64,000 nt of DNA, from the NCBI RefSeq assembly GCF_002224125.1, contig NZ_NCSM01000014.1, positions 787,476 to 851,475 on the forward strand, read 5' to 3'. The notes below the pieces were generated by a model that saw only the letters and a program-made list of their open reading frames with translations, was not told the DNA's origin and searched no databases. Below are positions 52,490 to 60,503 of this stretch, in pieces. Every line of letters begins with the position of its first letter. The stretch's first letter is position 1. The position numbers and the translations under genes were made by a program. Source of the stretch: Streptomyces sp. NBS 14/10 (GTDB lineage Bacteria > Actinomycetota > Actinomycetes > Streptomycetales > Streptomycetaceae).

Positions 52490-53732
52490 TCGTATCGGTA
52501 GCGGTCTCCCCACTCTTGGGCGACGCTCGCGTCCGGCGCAAGAGCGATCAAGTCGCGGTAGTAGTCGCCAAGGAGGGACCGCATTCGGCCAGGGATCGGT
52601 TGGCCGGCCATCAGCTCGAAGACCGTGGAGGCGGTGGCACACGCCTGATCGATGTCGCGTTGGTGGAGCTGAGTCAGGGCGAGCCGTGTGGTGGCCATGG
52701 CACGGTTCCGGCGGAACTGCTTGGGGATGGTGGCCAGGGCCTGGTGAGAGGCTGCCTCGGCTTCCGCGGGATCGCCGATCCGGTCCCGGACGATGGCTGT
52801 CATAGCGGTCAGCTCGGCGGGCCCGTAAAAGGCCACCCAGCCCGGCCGAGGTTCGTCGAAGGACGCCTTGCCCAGGGCTTCCTGGGCGTACCCGAGGCAT
52901 CGTAAGGCGGCCTGTCGGTTGCCGAGGTTCGAGTGACCGAGGGCTGTACGGGCATGCGCGAGGGACGCGAGCAGTGGGTCCCGCCGCGTGATCGCGGTGT
53001 GCTGGGCCGCCTGCCCCGAGTCGACGGTCTCGGCGTGTTCCCCGCGTTGATAGGCGAGCATCGCGTAGGAGTTCCAGACTCTCAGCTCGGTGATGGGGTC
53101 GTTGGCCATCCCGGCGAGGTAGAGCGCTTTGCCCAGAAGAGCTTGGGCCCGGTCGGGCTGCCGGGCGTCCAGAGCGCTCCAAGCGGCCGTTGCGGTGTAG
53201 TCGGCGGCGACGCCGAAAAGGCGCAGCCGGATGCGCTGGGAGGCCCCTTGCTTCTGCTTCTCCAGGGCCTCGGCGGCCCCGGCGAGGGCCGCGCGCTCCA
53301 AACCGTCGTGGCCTCCCTTTTTCTGGTCCAGGGCCGTCAGGGCGTCCAGGCCCGAGCGGAGCCGGATCACATCGGAGGTGCCCACGGAGTGCTGGGCGAC
53401 GAGAGGTACGACAACCGCAGCCGTCGTACCAGTGGTGGCGGTCAGGAAGTTCCTGCGCCTCACGGGTTCCTCCGGTTGTGTTGTGGGGTGTCTTCGGGCC
53501 GGTGGGATGAATCCCAGTTCTTCGGCAGTACATCCGAATACTGCCTCTAACGCCGCCCTCTGCCAGGGTGCGGCCAACGGGTTTTTCCGGTCAGCCAGTT
53601 GCGGACCGTCCGGTCGCTGACTGTGCCTTCGTAGCCGTCGCAGATCAGGTGAGTGTTTACTGCGTCTGCCAACTCCGCCTGGGTGAGTCCGCTCTCCTGC
53701 ATGGCGGCGAGGAGGCTCTCATTTGCTTCCAC
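52474..53732 (-). pseudogene. HTH-TPR transcriptional regulator, split by a frameshift near 53570
   Basis: Starting at GTG 53732, one frame gives an XRE-like helix-turn-helix (LLAAMQESGLTQAELADAVN, then GTVSDRTVRNWLTGKTRWP) and stops shortly after. The other frame continues with WQRAALEAVFGCTAEELGFI, RRRNFLTATTGTTAA and a helical TPR-like region (RAQALLGKALYLAGM, AYQRGEHAETVDSGQAAQHT) to 52474. Joined, they match the usual Streptomyces HTH-TPR regulator layout. One added base near 53565-53575 would join them at TRWPHP-WQRAAL. The leucine in RAALEAVF is TTA, a bldA-type codon. It could be a true mutation or a sequencing error. The downstream GNAT gene overlaps its end. Confidence 0.75.
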
Positions 53733-53890
53733 CTACCCACCGTAGCTACGCCGGTCCCCTCCGTGAGTGGAGTAGGTCAAGAAATTACCGGCTGGGCGGT
53801 TTGCGCACCCGAGCGATCTTTCCTCCCGTGGCGCGGCGCGCCGTCGTTCACTCGGACAAGGCCGCTCACTTCGCACCCACTGAGGTCCTG

Positions 53891-54334
53891 ATGACTGTGA
53901 CCGCTACGCCTCGCCCCACAGGGCACCCCGGATATTCCCAGACCATGCGCCGCGTACCTGAGAGCGCAGAAGTCGCCCGCAAACTGGTACGAGCCGCACT
54001 GGCTGCCTGGGGTCAGGAGGACCTGATCGAGGACGCCGTGCTGGTGATCACCGAGCTGGTTTCCAACGCTGTCAACCACGCCCGTCTGGAGTCGATCCGG
54101 GTCGTCGTCACCCGACCGTCCGAGAAGTTCGTCCGCCTCGGCGTCGTGGACCGGTCCCGGACCATGCCCCATATGCGAACGGACTCCAATGGCGACAACA
54201 CCCGAGGGCGAGGGCTTCTACTGGTCGATGCTCTCACAGACCGATGGGGAACGGATCGGTACCGCTGGGGCAAGCAGGTCTGGGGTGAGATGAGGTGTGA
54301 ACCGGTTCCGGAGCGTGATCACCTAGACCCGTGA
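53891..54334 (+). CDS. HATPase-type anti-sigma-factor-like regulator
   Basis: 147-aa protein with a single GHKL/HATPase_c_2 domain like SpoIIAB/RsbW-type regulators of Streptomyces: SAEVARKLVRAALAAWGQED, the N box VITELVSNAVNHARLESIRV, GVVDRSRTMPHM, and the G box GRGLLLVDALTDRWG. It binds ATP; many such proteins phosphorylate or sequester a sigma-factor partner. The ATG at 53891 has GAGG 5 nt upstream. It is divergent from the HTH-TPR gene, a common pairing in this genus. Confidence 0.88.
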   Translation: MTVTATPRPTGHPGYSQTMRRVPESAEVARKLVRAALAAWGQEDLIEDAVLVITELVSNAVNHARLESIRVVVTRPSEKFVRLGVVDRSRTMPHMRTDSNGDNTRGRGLLLVDALTDRWGTDRYRWGKQVWGEMRCEPVPERDHLDP

Positions 54335-54523
54335 CCCTGCCGTTCAAGGTCGAAACCGGCTGATGAACTCCGAGGGACTCCCTCTCCAGGTCAAGCCCCG
54401 GAGACTTCCCCAGGCCCGGAGATGAGAGGAGGGCGCCCCGGCCCGTTACGTTCTGACAGCCGGGGTCTCTGCCTGCGGATCCGCCAGTGGTGTCGAATCG
54501 GGCCGGGCGCTGGAGATTTCGAC

Positions 54524-54634
54524 TCAGCCGGTGAAGAGCTGGCTGGCCTTGCGTACGAGCTCGTAGACCCCGTATCCGAACGGGAGGACTACCCAGGCCC
54601 AGGCGGCCACGGTCAGCGCCGCGCGGTTCTTCAT
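54524..54634 (-). CDS. 36-aa membrane peptide, small subunit of the OFA-type MFS transporter
   Basis: The protein reads MKNRAALTVAAWAWVVLPFG then YGVYELVRKASQLFTG: one membrane helix with a short basic start. The ATG at 54634 has AAAGGAG 5 nt upstream. In actinomycetes a very small protein of this kind (MFS transporter small subunit, from memory) directly follows an OFA-family MFS gene. Here the OFA gene at 56019-57422 lies on the same strand but is separated by the TnpB element. Removing the element restores an ATGA overlap. It is too short for usual gene calling. Confidence 0.75.
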   Translation of the reverse strand: MKNRAALTVAAWAWVVLPFGYGVYELVRKASQLFTG

Positions 54635-54804
54635 CTGATCTCCTTTGAGAAAACCCCGGCCTTCAGAGCGGGGAGGAATCGAACCCCTGCGGGCCAGGGA
54701 AAGACAAGCCGGTTCGCCGCCAGTGCGGACCGGGGTCCATAATCAACTACCCGCGCTAGGTCACAAACTGATGGGTTAGTGTGTGAGTCATGGAGGTCAC
54801 CCAC

Positions 54805-55989
54805 GTGAAGCGGGCGTTCAAGTACCGCTTCTATCCGACCGATGCGCAGGCAGCAGAGCTGTCGCGCACGTTCGGGTGCGTGCGGAAGGTCTATAACCTG
54901 GCGCTTGCGGCGCGCACGGAGGCGTGGACGCTGCGGCAGGAGCGGGTGAACTACAACGTGACGTCGGCGATGCTGACGGCGTGGAAGAAGACCGAGGAAC
55001 TGGCGTACCTCAACGACGTCTCCTCCGTGCCGCTCCAGCAGGCCCTGCGCCATCTTCAGACGGCGTTCACCAACTTCTTCGCCAAGCGGGCCAGGTACCC
55101 GCGGTTCAAGTCGCGGAAGAGGTCCCGGAAGTCCGCCGAGTACACCACCAGCGCTTTCCGGTTTCGTGACGGGAAGCTGACTTTGGCGAAGATGGCGGAG
55201 CCGCTGGACATCGTGTGGTCCCGTCCTCTTCCGGAGGGCGCGGCGCCGTCCACGGTGACCGTGTCGCAGGATGCGGCCGGACGCTGGTACGTGTCCCTCC
55301 TGTGCGAGGACCCGGCCGTGAAGCCGCTGACCGCCACGGATACGGCGGTCGGCGTGGATGCCGGGCTGGGCCATCTGCTGACCCTGTCCACGGGGGGGAA
55401 GATCACCAACCCCCGGCACGAGCGGCGCGACCGGGCGCGCCTGGCCAAGGCCCAGCGGGAACTTTCCCGCAAGGCCAAGGGCGACGGCGCGAACCGGGCC
55501 AGTGCCCGGCGGAAGGTCGCGCGCATCCATGCCCGCATCGCCGACCGGCGACGCGACAACCTGCACAAGCTCACCACTCGGCTCGTTCGTGAAAACCAAA
55601 CGATCGTGATCGAGGATCTCACCGTTCGGAACCTGCTGAAGAACGGCCATCTCGCCCGCGCCATCTCCGACGCGGCCTGGTCGGAGTTCCGCAGCATGCT
55701 GGAGTACAAGGCCCAGTGGTACGGACGCGAAGTGATCGCGGTCGACCGCTGGTTCCCCTCTTCCAAGCTGTGCTCGAACTGTGGAACTCTGCAGCACAAG
55801 ATGCCGCTGCACATCCGCACCTGGACGTGCGAGTGCGGCATCACCCACGACCGCGACGTGAACGCGGCACAGAACCTCAAGGCCGCCGGGCTGGCGGTGT
55901 CGGCCTGTGGAGCCGGTGTAAGACCTCAACGGAGCACTCCGGGCGGGCAGTCGGCGACGAAGCAGGAACCCCTACGGCGCGAGCCGTAG
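54805..55989 (+). CDS. tnpB: TnpB RNA-guided nuclease (IS605/IS1341 OrfB)
   Basis: 394-aa RuvC-type nuclease. The triad Asp185 (VGVDAGLGHLLTLS), Glu270 (TIVIEDLTVRNLLKN) and Asp351 (CGITHDRDVNAAQNLKAAG) is intact, and the zinc finger CSNCG ... TCECG (Cys323, 326, 342, 344) is complete. GTG 54805 was chosen because GGAGGT lies 8 nt upstream; ATG 54790 would add five residues. Length fits small TnpB proteins. Its stop lies in the first right-end hairpin. It should cut DNA next to a TTGAG-like motif using RNA from the right end, favouring retention of the element (family knowledge). Confidence 0.93.
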   Translation: MKRAFKYRFYPTDAQAAELSRTFGCVRKVYNLALAARTEAWTLRQERVNYNVTSAMLTAWKKTEELAYLNDVSSVPLQQALRHLQTAFTNFFAKRARYPRFKSRKRSRKSAEYTTSAFRFRDGKLTLAKMAEPLDIVWSRPLPEGAAPSTVTVSQDAAGRWYVSLLCEDPAVKPLTATDTAVGVDAGLGHLLTLSTGGKITNPRHERRDRARLAKAQRELSRKAKGDGANRASARRKVARIHARIADRRRDNLHKLTTRLVRENQTIVIEDLTVRNLLKNGHLARAISDAAWSEFRSMLEYKAQWYGREVIAVDRWFPSSKLCSNCGTLQHKMPLHIRTWTCECGITHDRDVNAAQNLKAAGLAVSACGAGVRPQRSTPGGQSATKQEPLRREP

Positions 55990-56022
55990 GATCCCCCTCC
56001 TTCAGGAGGGGGAGGAAGTCAA
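55880..56022 (+). ncRNA. probable omega-RNA (reRNA) of the TnpB element
   Basis: In TnpB elements the guide RNA comes from the 3' end of tnpB through the right end, with the guide being flanking DNA. The two stable hairpins at 55971-55990 and 55993-56012 and the conserved tip GAAGTCAA fit such a scaffold. The following guide would begin CGGTCCGTTCCC at 56023, inside the OFA gene. The 5' boundary is a guess. Confidence 0.5.
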
Positions 56023-57422
56023 CGGTCCGTTCCCTTCTCGGCGGGCTTCTCGGCGGGTTGCGCGGCGGTTTGCTCGACCGGCTCTCCCGCGGGCTCGTGG
56101 AAGCGCGGATTGACCGGCCGGATCAGCTCGTTGGCCACGAAGCCGACGACGAGCAGGCCGATCATGATGGACATGGAGAGCGAGTAGAGGCCGGGGCCGG
56201 TGTGTCCGGTCTCCTTCTGGTGGTCGGCGACCTTGTTGACGATGAACGGGCCGAGGACCCCGGCCAGCGACCAGGCCGTCAGCAGCCGTCCGTGGATCGC
56301 GCCCACCTGGTAGGTGCCGAACAGATCCTTCAGATACGCCGGTACGGTCGCGAACCCGCCGCCGTAGAAGGACAGGATCACCAGCGCGCAGACCACGAAC
56401 AGCGGCTTGGAGGAGTCCCCGAGCTGCGCGAGCGCCAGATACATCAGTGCCCCCACGCCCAGGTAGATCCGGTACATGTTCTTGCGGCCGAGCAGGTCGG
56501 AGGTCGACGACCACAGCAGCCGCCCCGTCATGTTCGCGGCCGACAGCAGCGCCACGAAGCCCGCGGCGGCTGAGGTGGTGACGGAGGCCGAGGTGTCCGC
56601 GAAGTAGTCCGTGATCATCGGCGCGGCCTTCTCCAGGATGCCGATACCGGCCGTGACGTTCATGCACAGCACGACCCACAGGCACCAGAACTGCGGGGTG
56701 CGGATGGCGTTTCGGGCGGAGACGTGGGCGGTGCTGACCAGGCGGCCGGGTGTGCTCGGCGGCTCCCAGCCGGCCGGCCGCCAGCCGTCCGGCGGCACCC
56801 GCACCAGCAGTACGCCGAGCGCCATGAAGGCACCGTAGGTGAGCGCGTGCACCAGGAAGGTGGATGCGATTCCGGAGCTGTCCTCGCCGAACGCGTCCAG
56901 CAGCCGGGTCGACCAGGGCGAGGCGATGAGCGCGCCGCCGCCGAAGCCCATGATGGCGATGCCGGTGGCCATTCCTGGTCGGTCGGGGAACCACTTCATC
57001 AGCGTCGAGACCGGTGAGATGTATCCGATGCCGAGGCCGATGCCGCCGATGAAGCCATAGCCGAGGACCACCAGCCAGTACTGGCGGGTGGCGGCGCCCA
57101 GCGCGGCGACGAGGAAACCGGAGGAGAAGCAGACCAGCGATACGAACATCGCCCAGCGCGGACCGTTGCGCTCGACCAGCGTGCCGCCGAAGGCCGCGGA
57201 GAGGCCCAGCATCACGATGCCCAGCTGGAAGGGGAGCGCGCTCGCCGTGCCCGACAGGTCGAGCGAGGACTCCAGCGGCGACTTGAACACGCTCCAGGCG
57301 TACGCCTGGCCGATGGCGAGATGGACGGACAGCGCGGCGGGCGGAACCAGCCAGCGGCTCCAGCCCGGCGGCGCGAGGGTGCGGGAGCGGTCGAGGAAGG
57401 CGAGGCGGGGAGTGGAGGGCAT
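56019..57422 (-). CDS. OFA-family MFS transporter (oxalate/formate antiporter-like), 3' end altered by the IS
   Basis: 467-aa, 12-helix carrier of small carboxylates such as oxalate or formate. Motifs: SVHLAIGQAYAWSVFKSPLE, GGIGLGIGYISPVSTLMKWF (OFA signature), PDRPGMATGIAIMGFGGGAL and RIYLGVGALMYLALAQLGDS. Its TGA lies in the right end of the TnpB element (GAAGTCAA read in reverse), so its last codons were changed by insertion. The native end would have read TDRSKEIR and overlapped the small-subunit start. ATG 57422 was chosen; GTG 57449 would include a TTA codon. It is divergent from a GntR regulator. Confidence 0.9.
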   Translation of the reverse strand: MPSTPRLAFLDRSRTLAPPGWSRWLVPPAALSVHLAIGQAYAWSVFKSPLESSLDLSGTASALPFQLGIVMLGLSAAFGGTLVERNGPRWAMFVSLVCFSSGFLVAALGAATRQYWLVVLGYGFIGGIGLGIGYISPVSTLMKWFPDRPGMATGIAIMGFGGGALIASPWSTRLLDAFGEDSSGIASTFLVHALTYGAFMALGVLLVRVPPDGWRPAGWEPPSTPGRLVSTAHVSARNAIRTPQFWCLWVVLCMNVTAGIGILEKAAPMITDYFADTSASVTTSAAAGFVALLSAANMTGRLLWSSTSDLLGRKNMYRIYLGVGALMYLALAQLGDSSKPLFVVCALVILSFYGGGFATVPAYLKDLFGTYQVGAIHGRLLTAWSLAGVLGPFIVNKVADHQKETGHTGPGLYSLSMSIMIGLLVVGFVANELIRPVNPRFHEPAGEPVEQTAAQPAEKPAEKGTDR

Positions 57423-57495
57423 GGTTGCGACTTTAAGTAATTCGGCCACCTCCTGACCAGATGTCAGAGGTCAGTGCGTGGACAGTATGGGTAAA

Positions 57496-57505
57496 CTGTA
57501 GACAA
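57496..57505. promoter_or_regulatory. FCD/GntR-type operator candidate
   Basis: CTGTAGACAA (TTGTCTACAG on the other strand) fits the TTGT-N2-ACAA style of FadR/VanR-group GntR operators, in an AT-richer island between the divergent OFA transporter and the GntR gene. Autoregulation and control of the transporter are likely. Confidence 0.6.
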
Positions 57506-57619
57506 TAACCAATCAGGGGAGCCTGTCCGCCAAGGGAGCCCGAGAAAGCTCGAGTATCCGTACTCATACCCGTACCCGAATACCCGAGAGCCCGAGACGA
57601 CGAATCCGAAAGGGGCCCG

Positions 57620-58297
57620 ATGCTGTCCAGAGGACTGCCGCAGGGCGCGGTGCCGAAGCTGGAGCGACCGGGGCCGCTCCGCGAGCGCGTCTACGAGGCG
57701 CTGCTCGAGCTGATCACCACCCGCGCCCTGCGCCCCGGCCAGCACCTGGTCGAGAGCGAGCTCGCCGGCCATCTCGGAGTCTCCCGCCAGCCGGTGCGCG
57801 AGGCACTGCAGCGGCTGAACACGGAGGGCTGGGTGGATCTGCGCCCCGCCCAGGGCGCGTTCGTCCACGAGCCCACCGAGGAGGAGGCCGACCAACTCCT
57901 CACGGTCCGCACCCTCCTGGAGGCCGAGGCCGCCCGGCTGGCCGCCGCACACGCCGGGCCGTCCGGGGTCGAGGCGCTGGAGGAACTGTGCGTCAAGGGC
58001 GAGCGTGCGGTGCTCGCCGACGATGTGGACGGCGCGGTCGCGGCCAACGCGGAGTTCCACGCCAAGGTGATGGAGCTCGCGGGAAACGCGGTCCTGGCCG
58101 AACTGGCCGCCCAGGTGGACCGCCGGGTCCGCTGGTACTACACCCCGGTGGCCCGCCAGCGCGGCAAGCAGTCCTGGATCGAACACCGCGAGCTGATCGC
58201 GGCCATCTCCGCCCAGGACGAGCGCCGCGCCACGGACGTCATGCGCGCCCACACCGAGCACACCCGGCGTACGTACCACGAGCGCGAGGGCGGCTGA
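57620..58297 (+). CDS. GntR-family regulator, FCD type
   Basis: 225-aa regulator. The winged helix is LRERVYEALLELITTRALRP with VESELAGHLGVSRQPVREAL, followed by an FCD effector domain whose metal-binding residues appear in AANAEFHAKVMELAGN, WIEHRELIAAI and VMRAHTEHTRRT. This group usually senses small organic acids. It is divergent from the OFA transporter, so it probably controls it in response to an oxalate-, formate- or glycolate-like ligand. The ATG at 57620 has AAAGGGG 6 nt upstream. Confidence 0.93.
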   Translation: MLSRGLPQGAVPKLERPGPLRERVYEALLELITTRALRPGQHLVESELAGHLGVSRQPVREALQRLNTEGWVDLRPAQGAFVHEPTEEEADQLLTVRTLLEAEAARLAAAHAGPSGVEALEELCVKGERAVLADDVDGAVAANAEFHAKVMELAGNAVLAELAAQVDRRVRWYYTPVARQRGKQSWIEHRELIAAISAQDERRATDVMRAHTEHTRRTYHEREGG

Positions 58298-58343
58298 CGG
58301 GCTGACCGACTGACAGGCCGTCGCGGAGGCGCGTCACCCCGCG

Positions 58344-58622
58344 TCACCCCATGCTTTCGACCGCCTCCTTGGCCTCTTTCAGATCCGCCCCGGTGATCTC
58401 CCGGTAGGCCTTGATGGCGTGCAACTTCTTTCCCTCCACGAGGAGGGCCCGCACCGGCGCCAGCTCCGGTTGGGGTTCCTCGAGGCCCAGGTGCTCGAGT
58501 ATCAGATCGACCTTGCGGGTCAACTGCGCGGTCCTGCGGTTCAGCTTGTCGACCTTGCGCTCGACGGCCGACCCCAACACCGCGATGACCATCACGACCA
58601 GGGCTACTGCTGTCAGTGTCAT
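58344..58622 (-). CDS. small membrane protein with ribosomal L7/L12 C-terminal-like domain
   Basis: 92 aa. One membrane helix at the N terminus (MTLTAVALVVMVIAVLGSAV), a basic coiled helix (KVDKLNRRTAQLTRKVDLIL), and a C-terminal fold like the L7/L12 C-terminal domain (VRALLVEGKKLHAIKAYREI then TGADLKEAKEAVESMG). Such proteins occur in many actinobacteria without known function; the domain may bind a protein partner at the membrane. ATG 58622 was chosen; the alternative upstream start adds three residues. Confidence 0.82.
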   Translation of the reverse strand: MTLTAVALVVMVIAVLGSAVERKVDKLNRRTAQLTRKVDLILEHLGLEEPQPELAPVRALLVEGKKLHAIKAYREITGADLKEAKEAVESMG

Positions 58623-58633
58623 GCTCCGCAACC

Positions 58634-59485
58634 CTAGCGATCACGCTGGGGCGGGGAATCCGCCCGGCGCCGGGTGGCGTGGACGGAGCCGAGGAGGCCC
58701 AGAGCCTCGGCGCTGGGGCTGCCCGGTTCGGCGTGGTAGATGATGAGCTGCTGGCCGGGGGCGTCACGTACGTCGAAGGCCTGGTAGGTGAGGGTGAGCG
58801 GGCCGACGTCCGGGTGCAGGAAGCGCTTGGGCTCCCGAGTCTTGCCGCGCACGCTGTGCGTGTTCCAGAGGCGGGTGAACTCCGCGCTGTGCTCGGTGAG
58901 GGTGGCGACGAGCTCGCGCAGCCGCGGGTCGTCCGCGTCAAAGCCGGTCGCCTCGCGCAGATTGGCCACGGTGGCCTGGGCCGTCCAGTCCCAGTCCGGG
59001 TAGAAGCCACGCGCCACGGGGTCCAGGAAGGCCATGCGGACCAGATTGTCCGCGGCTGCGAACGGGGCGTACAGGGCGTCGGTCAGGGCGTTGGCGGCGA
59101 GGATGTCCATCGTGCGGTTGATCACGAACGCCGGGGTGTTCGGGTAGCCGTCCATCAGCTGGCGCAGCGCCGGGGACACGGTGGCGGCGGTGGCGGCGGG
59201 TCGTATGCCCGGCGCCACCCCGGCCACTCGGTGCAGATGGGCCCGGGCGTCCGGATCGAGGCGCAGGGCGCGACCGAGGGCGTCGAGCACCTGGGGCGAG
59301 GGATGGCGCTCACGGCCCTGTTCCAGCCGCGTGTAGTAGTCGACGTTCATCCCGGCCAGGACCGCGACCTCCTCACGGCGCAGCCCGGCGACCCTGCGCA
59401 CCCCGTGGCTCGGCATGCCGACGTCCTCCGGCCGCAGGGCGGCGCGCCGCGTACGCAGAAAGTCTCCCAGGTGGTTGTCAGCCAT
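58634..59485 (-). CDS. MmyB-type helix-turn-helix regulator
   Basis: 283-aa regulator with an XRE-type DNA-binding domain (LRREEVAVLAGMNVDYYTRL, EQGRERHPSPQVLDALGRAL) and the MmyB C-terminal PAS-like fatty-acid-binding domain (VINRTMDILAANALTDALYA, FDVRDAPGQQLIIYHAEPGS). It stands back to back with an SDR gene, the common layout of this family, with a perfect 12-bp inverted repeat between them. It likely represses the SDR and itself. The ATG at 59485 is the first start before the fold. Confidence 0.94.
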   Translation of the reverse strand: MADNHLGDFLRTRRAALRPEDVGMPSHGVRRVAGLRREEVAVLAGMNVDYYTRLEQGRERHPSPQVLDALGRALRLDPDARAHLHRVAGVAPGIRPAATAATVSPALRQLMDGYPNTPAFVINRTMDILAANALTDALYAPFAAADNLVRMAFLDPVARGFYPDWDWTAQATVANLREATGFDADDPRLRELVATLTEHSAEFTRLWNTHSVRGKTREPKRFLHPDVGPLTLTYQAFDVRDAPGQQLIIYHAEPGSPSAEALGLLGSVHATRRRADSPPQRDR

Positions 59486-59513
59486 GTGTCCAGGCTAGGC
59501 GGCGGCTCCGCGG

Positions 59514-59542
59514 GCTGCCTGGGTGTGCCGCACCCAGGCAGC
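59514..59542. promoter_or_regulatory. 12-bp perfect inverted repeat, likely MmyB-family operator
   Basis: GCTGCCTGGGTG-N5-CACCCAGGCAGC lies in the 139-bp gap between the divergent MmyB-type regulator and the SDR gene. Position and symmetry suggest the shared operator. Confidence 0.75.
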
Positions 59543-59624
59543 GCCTGTCCTGGTTGACGGCCTCTGACCTGCTCAGACTCGGCGTGACGGAAGTGTTCCA
59601 CCTGACGATTTACGGAGAAAACAC

Positions 59625-60371
59625 ATGACGGAGACCGCCGGGAATGCAAACAAGGTCGTCCTGGTCACCGGAGCGAGCAGCGGCATCGGGGAGGCCACCG
59701 CCCGCCGCCTGGCCGCCGACGGGCACCACGTCCTGCTGGGCGCGCGGCGCGTCGACCGCCTGGAGGCGCTGGTCCAGGACATCACCGCCAAGGGCGGCAG
59801 CGCCGCCTGCCGGTCGCTGGACGTCACGGACGCCGCCGATATGCGGGACTTCGTCGCCACCGCCGTTGAGCGCTGGGGACGGGTGGACGTGATGGTCAAC
59901 AACGCCGGGGTGATGCCGCTCTCGCCGCTCGGGGCGCTGAAGGTCGACGAGTGGGATCGCATGATCGATGTGAACATCCGCGGTGTGCTGTACGGCATCG
60001 CGGCCGCCCTGCCGGTGATGCGGCGGCAGCGAGGCGGGCACTTCGTGAACGTCGCCTCGGTCGGCGCGTACGAGGTGTCGCCCACCGCCGCCGTGTACTG
60101 CGCGACCAAGTTCGCCGTACGCGCGCTCTCCGAGGGGCTGCGCCAGGAGTCGGCCACCGACATCCGGGTCAGCGTGGTGTCCCCGGGCGTCACCGAGTCC
60201 GAACTCGCCGAATCGATCTCCGACCCGGAGGCCCGCGAGGCGATGAAGGCATATCGCGCGGTGGCCATCCCCGCGTCGGCGGTCGCGGATGCCATCGCCT
60301 TCGCCGTCAGCCGGCCCGCCGAGGTCGACGTGAACGAGATCGTGGTACGCCCCACCGCGAGCGCCCAGTAG
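59625..60371 (+). CDS. short-chain dehydrogenase/reductase
   Basis: 248-aa classical SDR: cofactor motif VLVTGASSGIGEATARRLAA, NNAGVMPLSPLGALKVDEWD, catalytic Ser in FVNVASVGAYEVS, Tyr and Lys in AVYCATKFAVRAL, and VVSPGVTESELAES. It resembles the oxidoreductases normally paired with MmyB-type regulators. Substrate unknown. The ATG at 59625 has GGAG 9 nt upstream; a 16-bp hairpin follows the stop. Confidence 0.94.
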   Translation: MTETAGNANKVVLVTGASSGIGEATARRLAADGHHVLLGARRVDRLEALVQDITAKGGSAACRSLDVTDAADMRDFVATAVERWGRVDVMVNNAGVMPLSPLGALKVDEWDRMIDVNIRGVLYGIAAALPVMRRQRGGHFVNVASVGAYEVSPTAAVYCATKFAVRALSEGLRQESATDIRVSVVSPGVTESELAESISDPEAREAMKAYRAVAIPASAVADAIAFAVSRPAEVDVNEIVVRPTASAQ

Positions 60372-60405
60372 CCCGCGTAGTTGCCTCAGCCGCGCAGCGA
60401 AACGC

Positions 60406-60446
60406 GGGACGGCGGCACGCCCATGGTGCAGGCGTGCCGCCGTCCC
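60406..60446. terminator. strong hairpin between convergent SDR and OFA genes
   Basis: GGGACGGCGGCACGCC (60406-60421) pairs perfectly with 60431-60446 around a 9-nt loop, between the stop of the SDR gene (plus) and that of the OFA transporter (minus). Likely bidirectional. Confidence 0.85.
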
Positions 60447-60503
60447 GAATCCGCCACCGTACGAGGCTCGCGCCGCCGTACGACGGCCTGTCTCACATCG
60501 CCG

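Larger units (their letters stand above)
54650..56022 (+). mobile_element. TnpB-only IS200/IS605-type element (about 1.37 kb)
   Basis: Left end: AAAACCCCG hairpin (54654-54658 with 54669-54673) directly after a TTGAG pentamer (54645-54649), like the TTGAT-type target of ISDra2. Right end: two hairpins, CCTACGGC/GCCGTAGG (55971-55990) and CCCCCTCC-TTCA-GGAGGGGG (55993-56012), then GAGGAAGTCAA at the tip. The boundaries are supported by the flanks: deleting 54650-56022 joins the OFA transporter in frame to a stop that overlaps the small-subunit ATG. There is no tnpA, so it is non-autonomous. No target duplication, as expected. Confidence 0.82.

Noticed and set aside
53560..53590. Programmed -1 frameshift in the HTH-TPR gene
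   Set aside because: The nearby GGAAAAACCC is not a proper X XXY YYZ heptamer in the zero frame and no stimulatory stem was evident, so a simple indel is more likely.
54660..54720. TTCGATTCCTCC-like sequence on the minus strand resembling a tRNA T-arm
   Set aside because: No matching acceptor, D or anticodon stems could be built around it, and it belongs to the left-end hairpin region of the TnpB element.
54422..54742. 106-aa plus-strand frame between the HATPase gene and the TnpB element
   Set aside because: It crosses the IS boundary and opposes the well-supported 36-aa peptide gene; no family features.
57540..57600. Repeated ACCCGTACCCGAATACCCGAG near the GntR leader as an operator array
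   Set aside because: Spacing and copies are irregular; it looks like simple low-complexity DNA.
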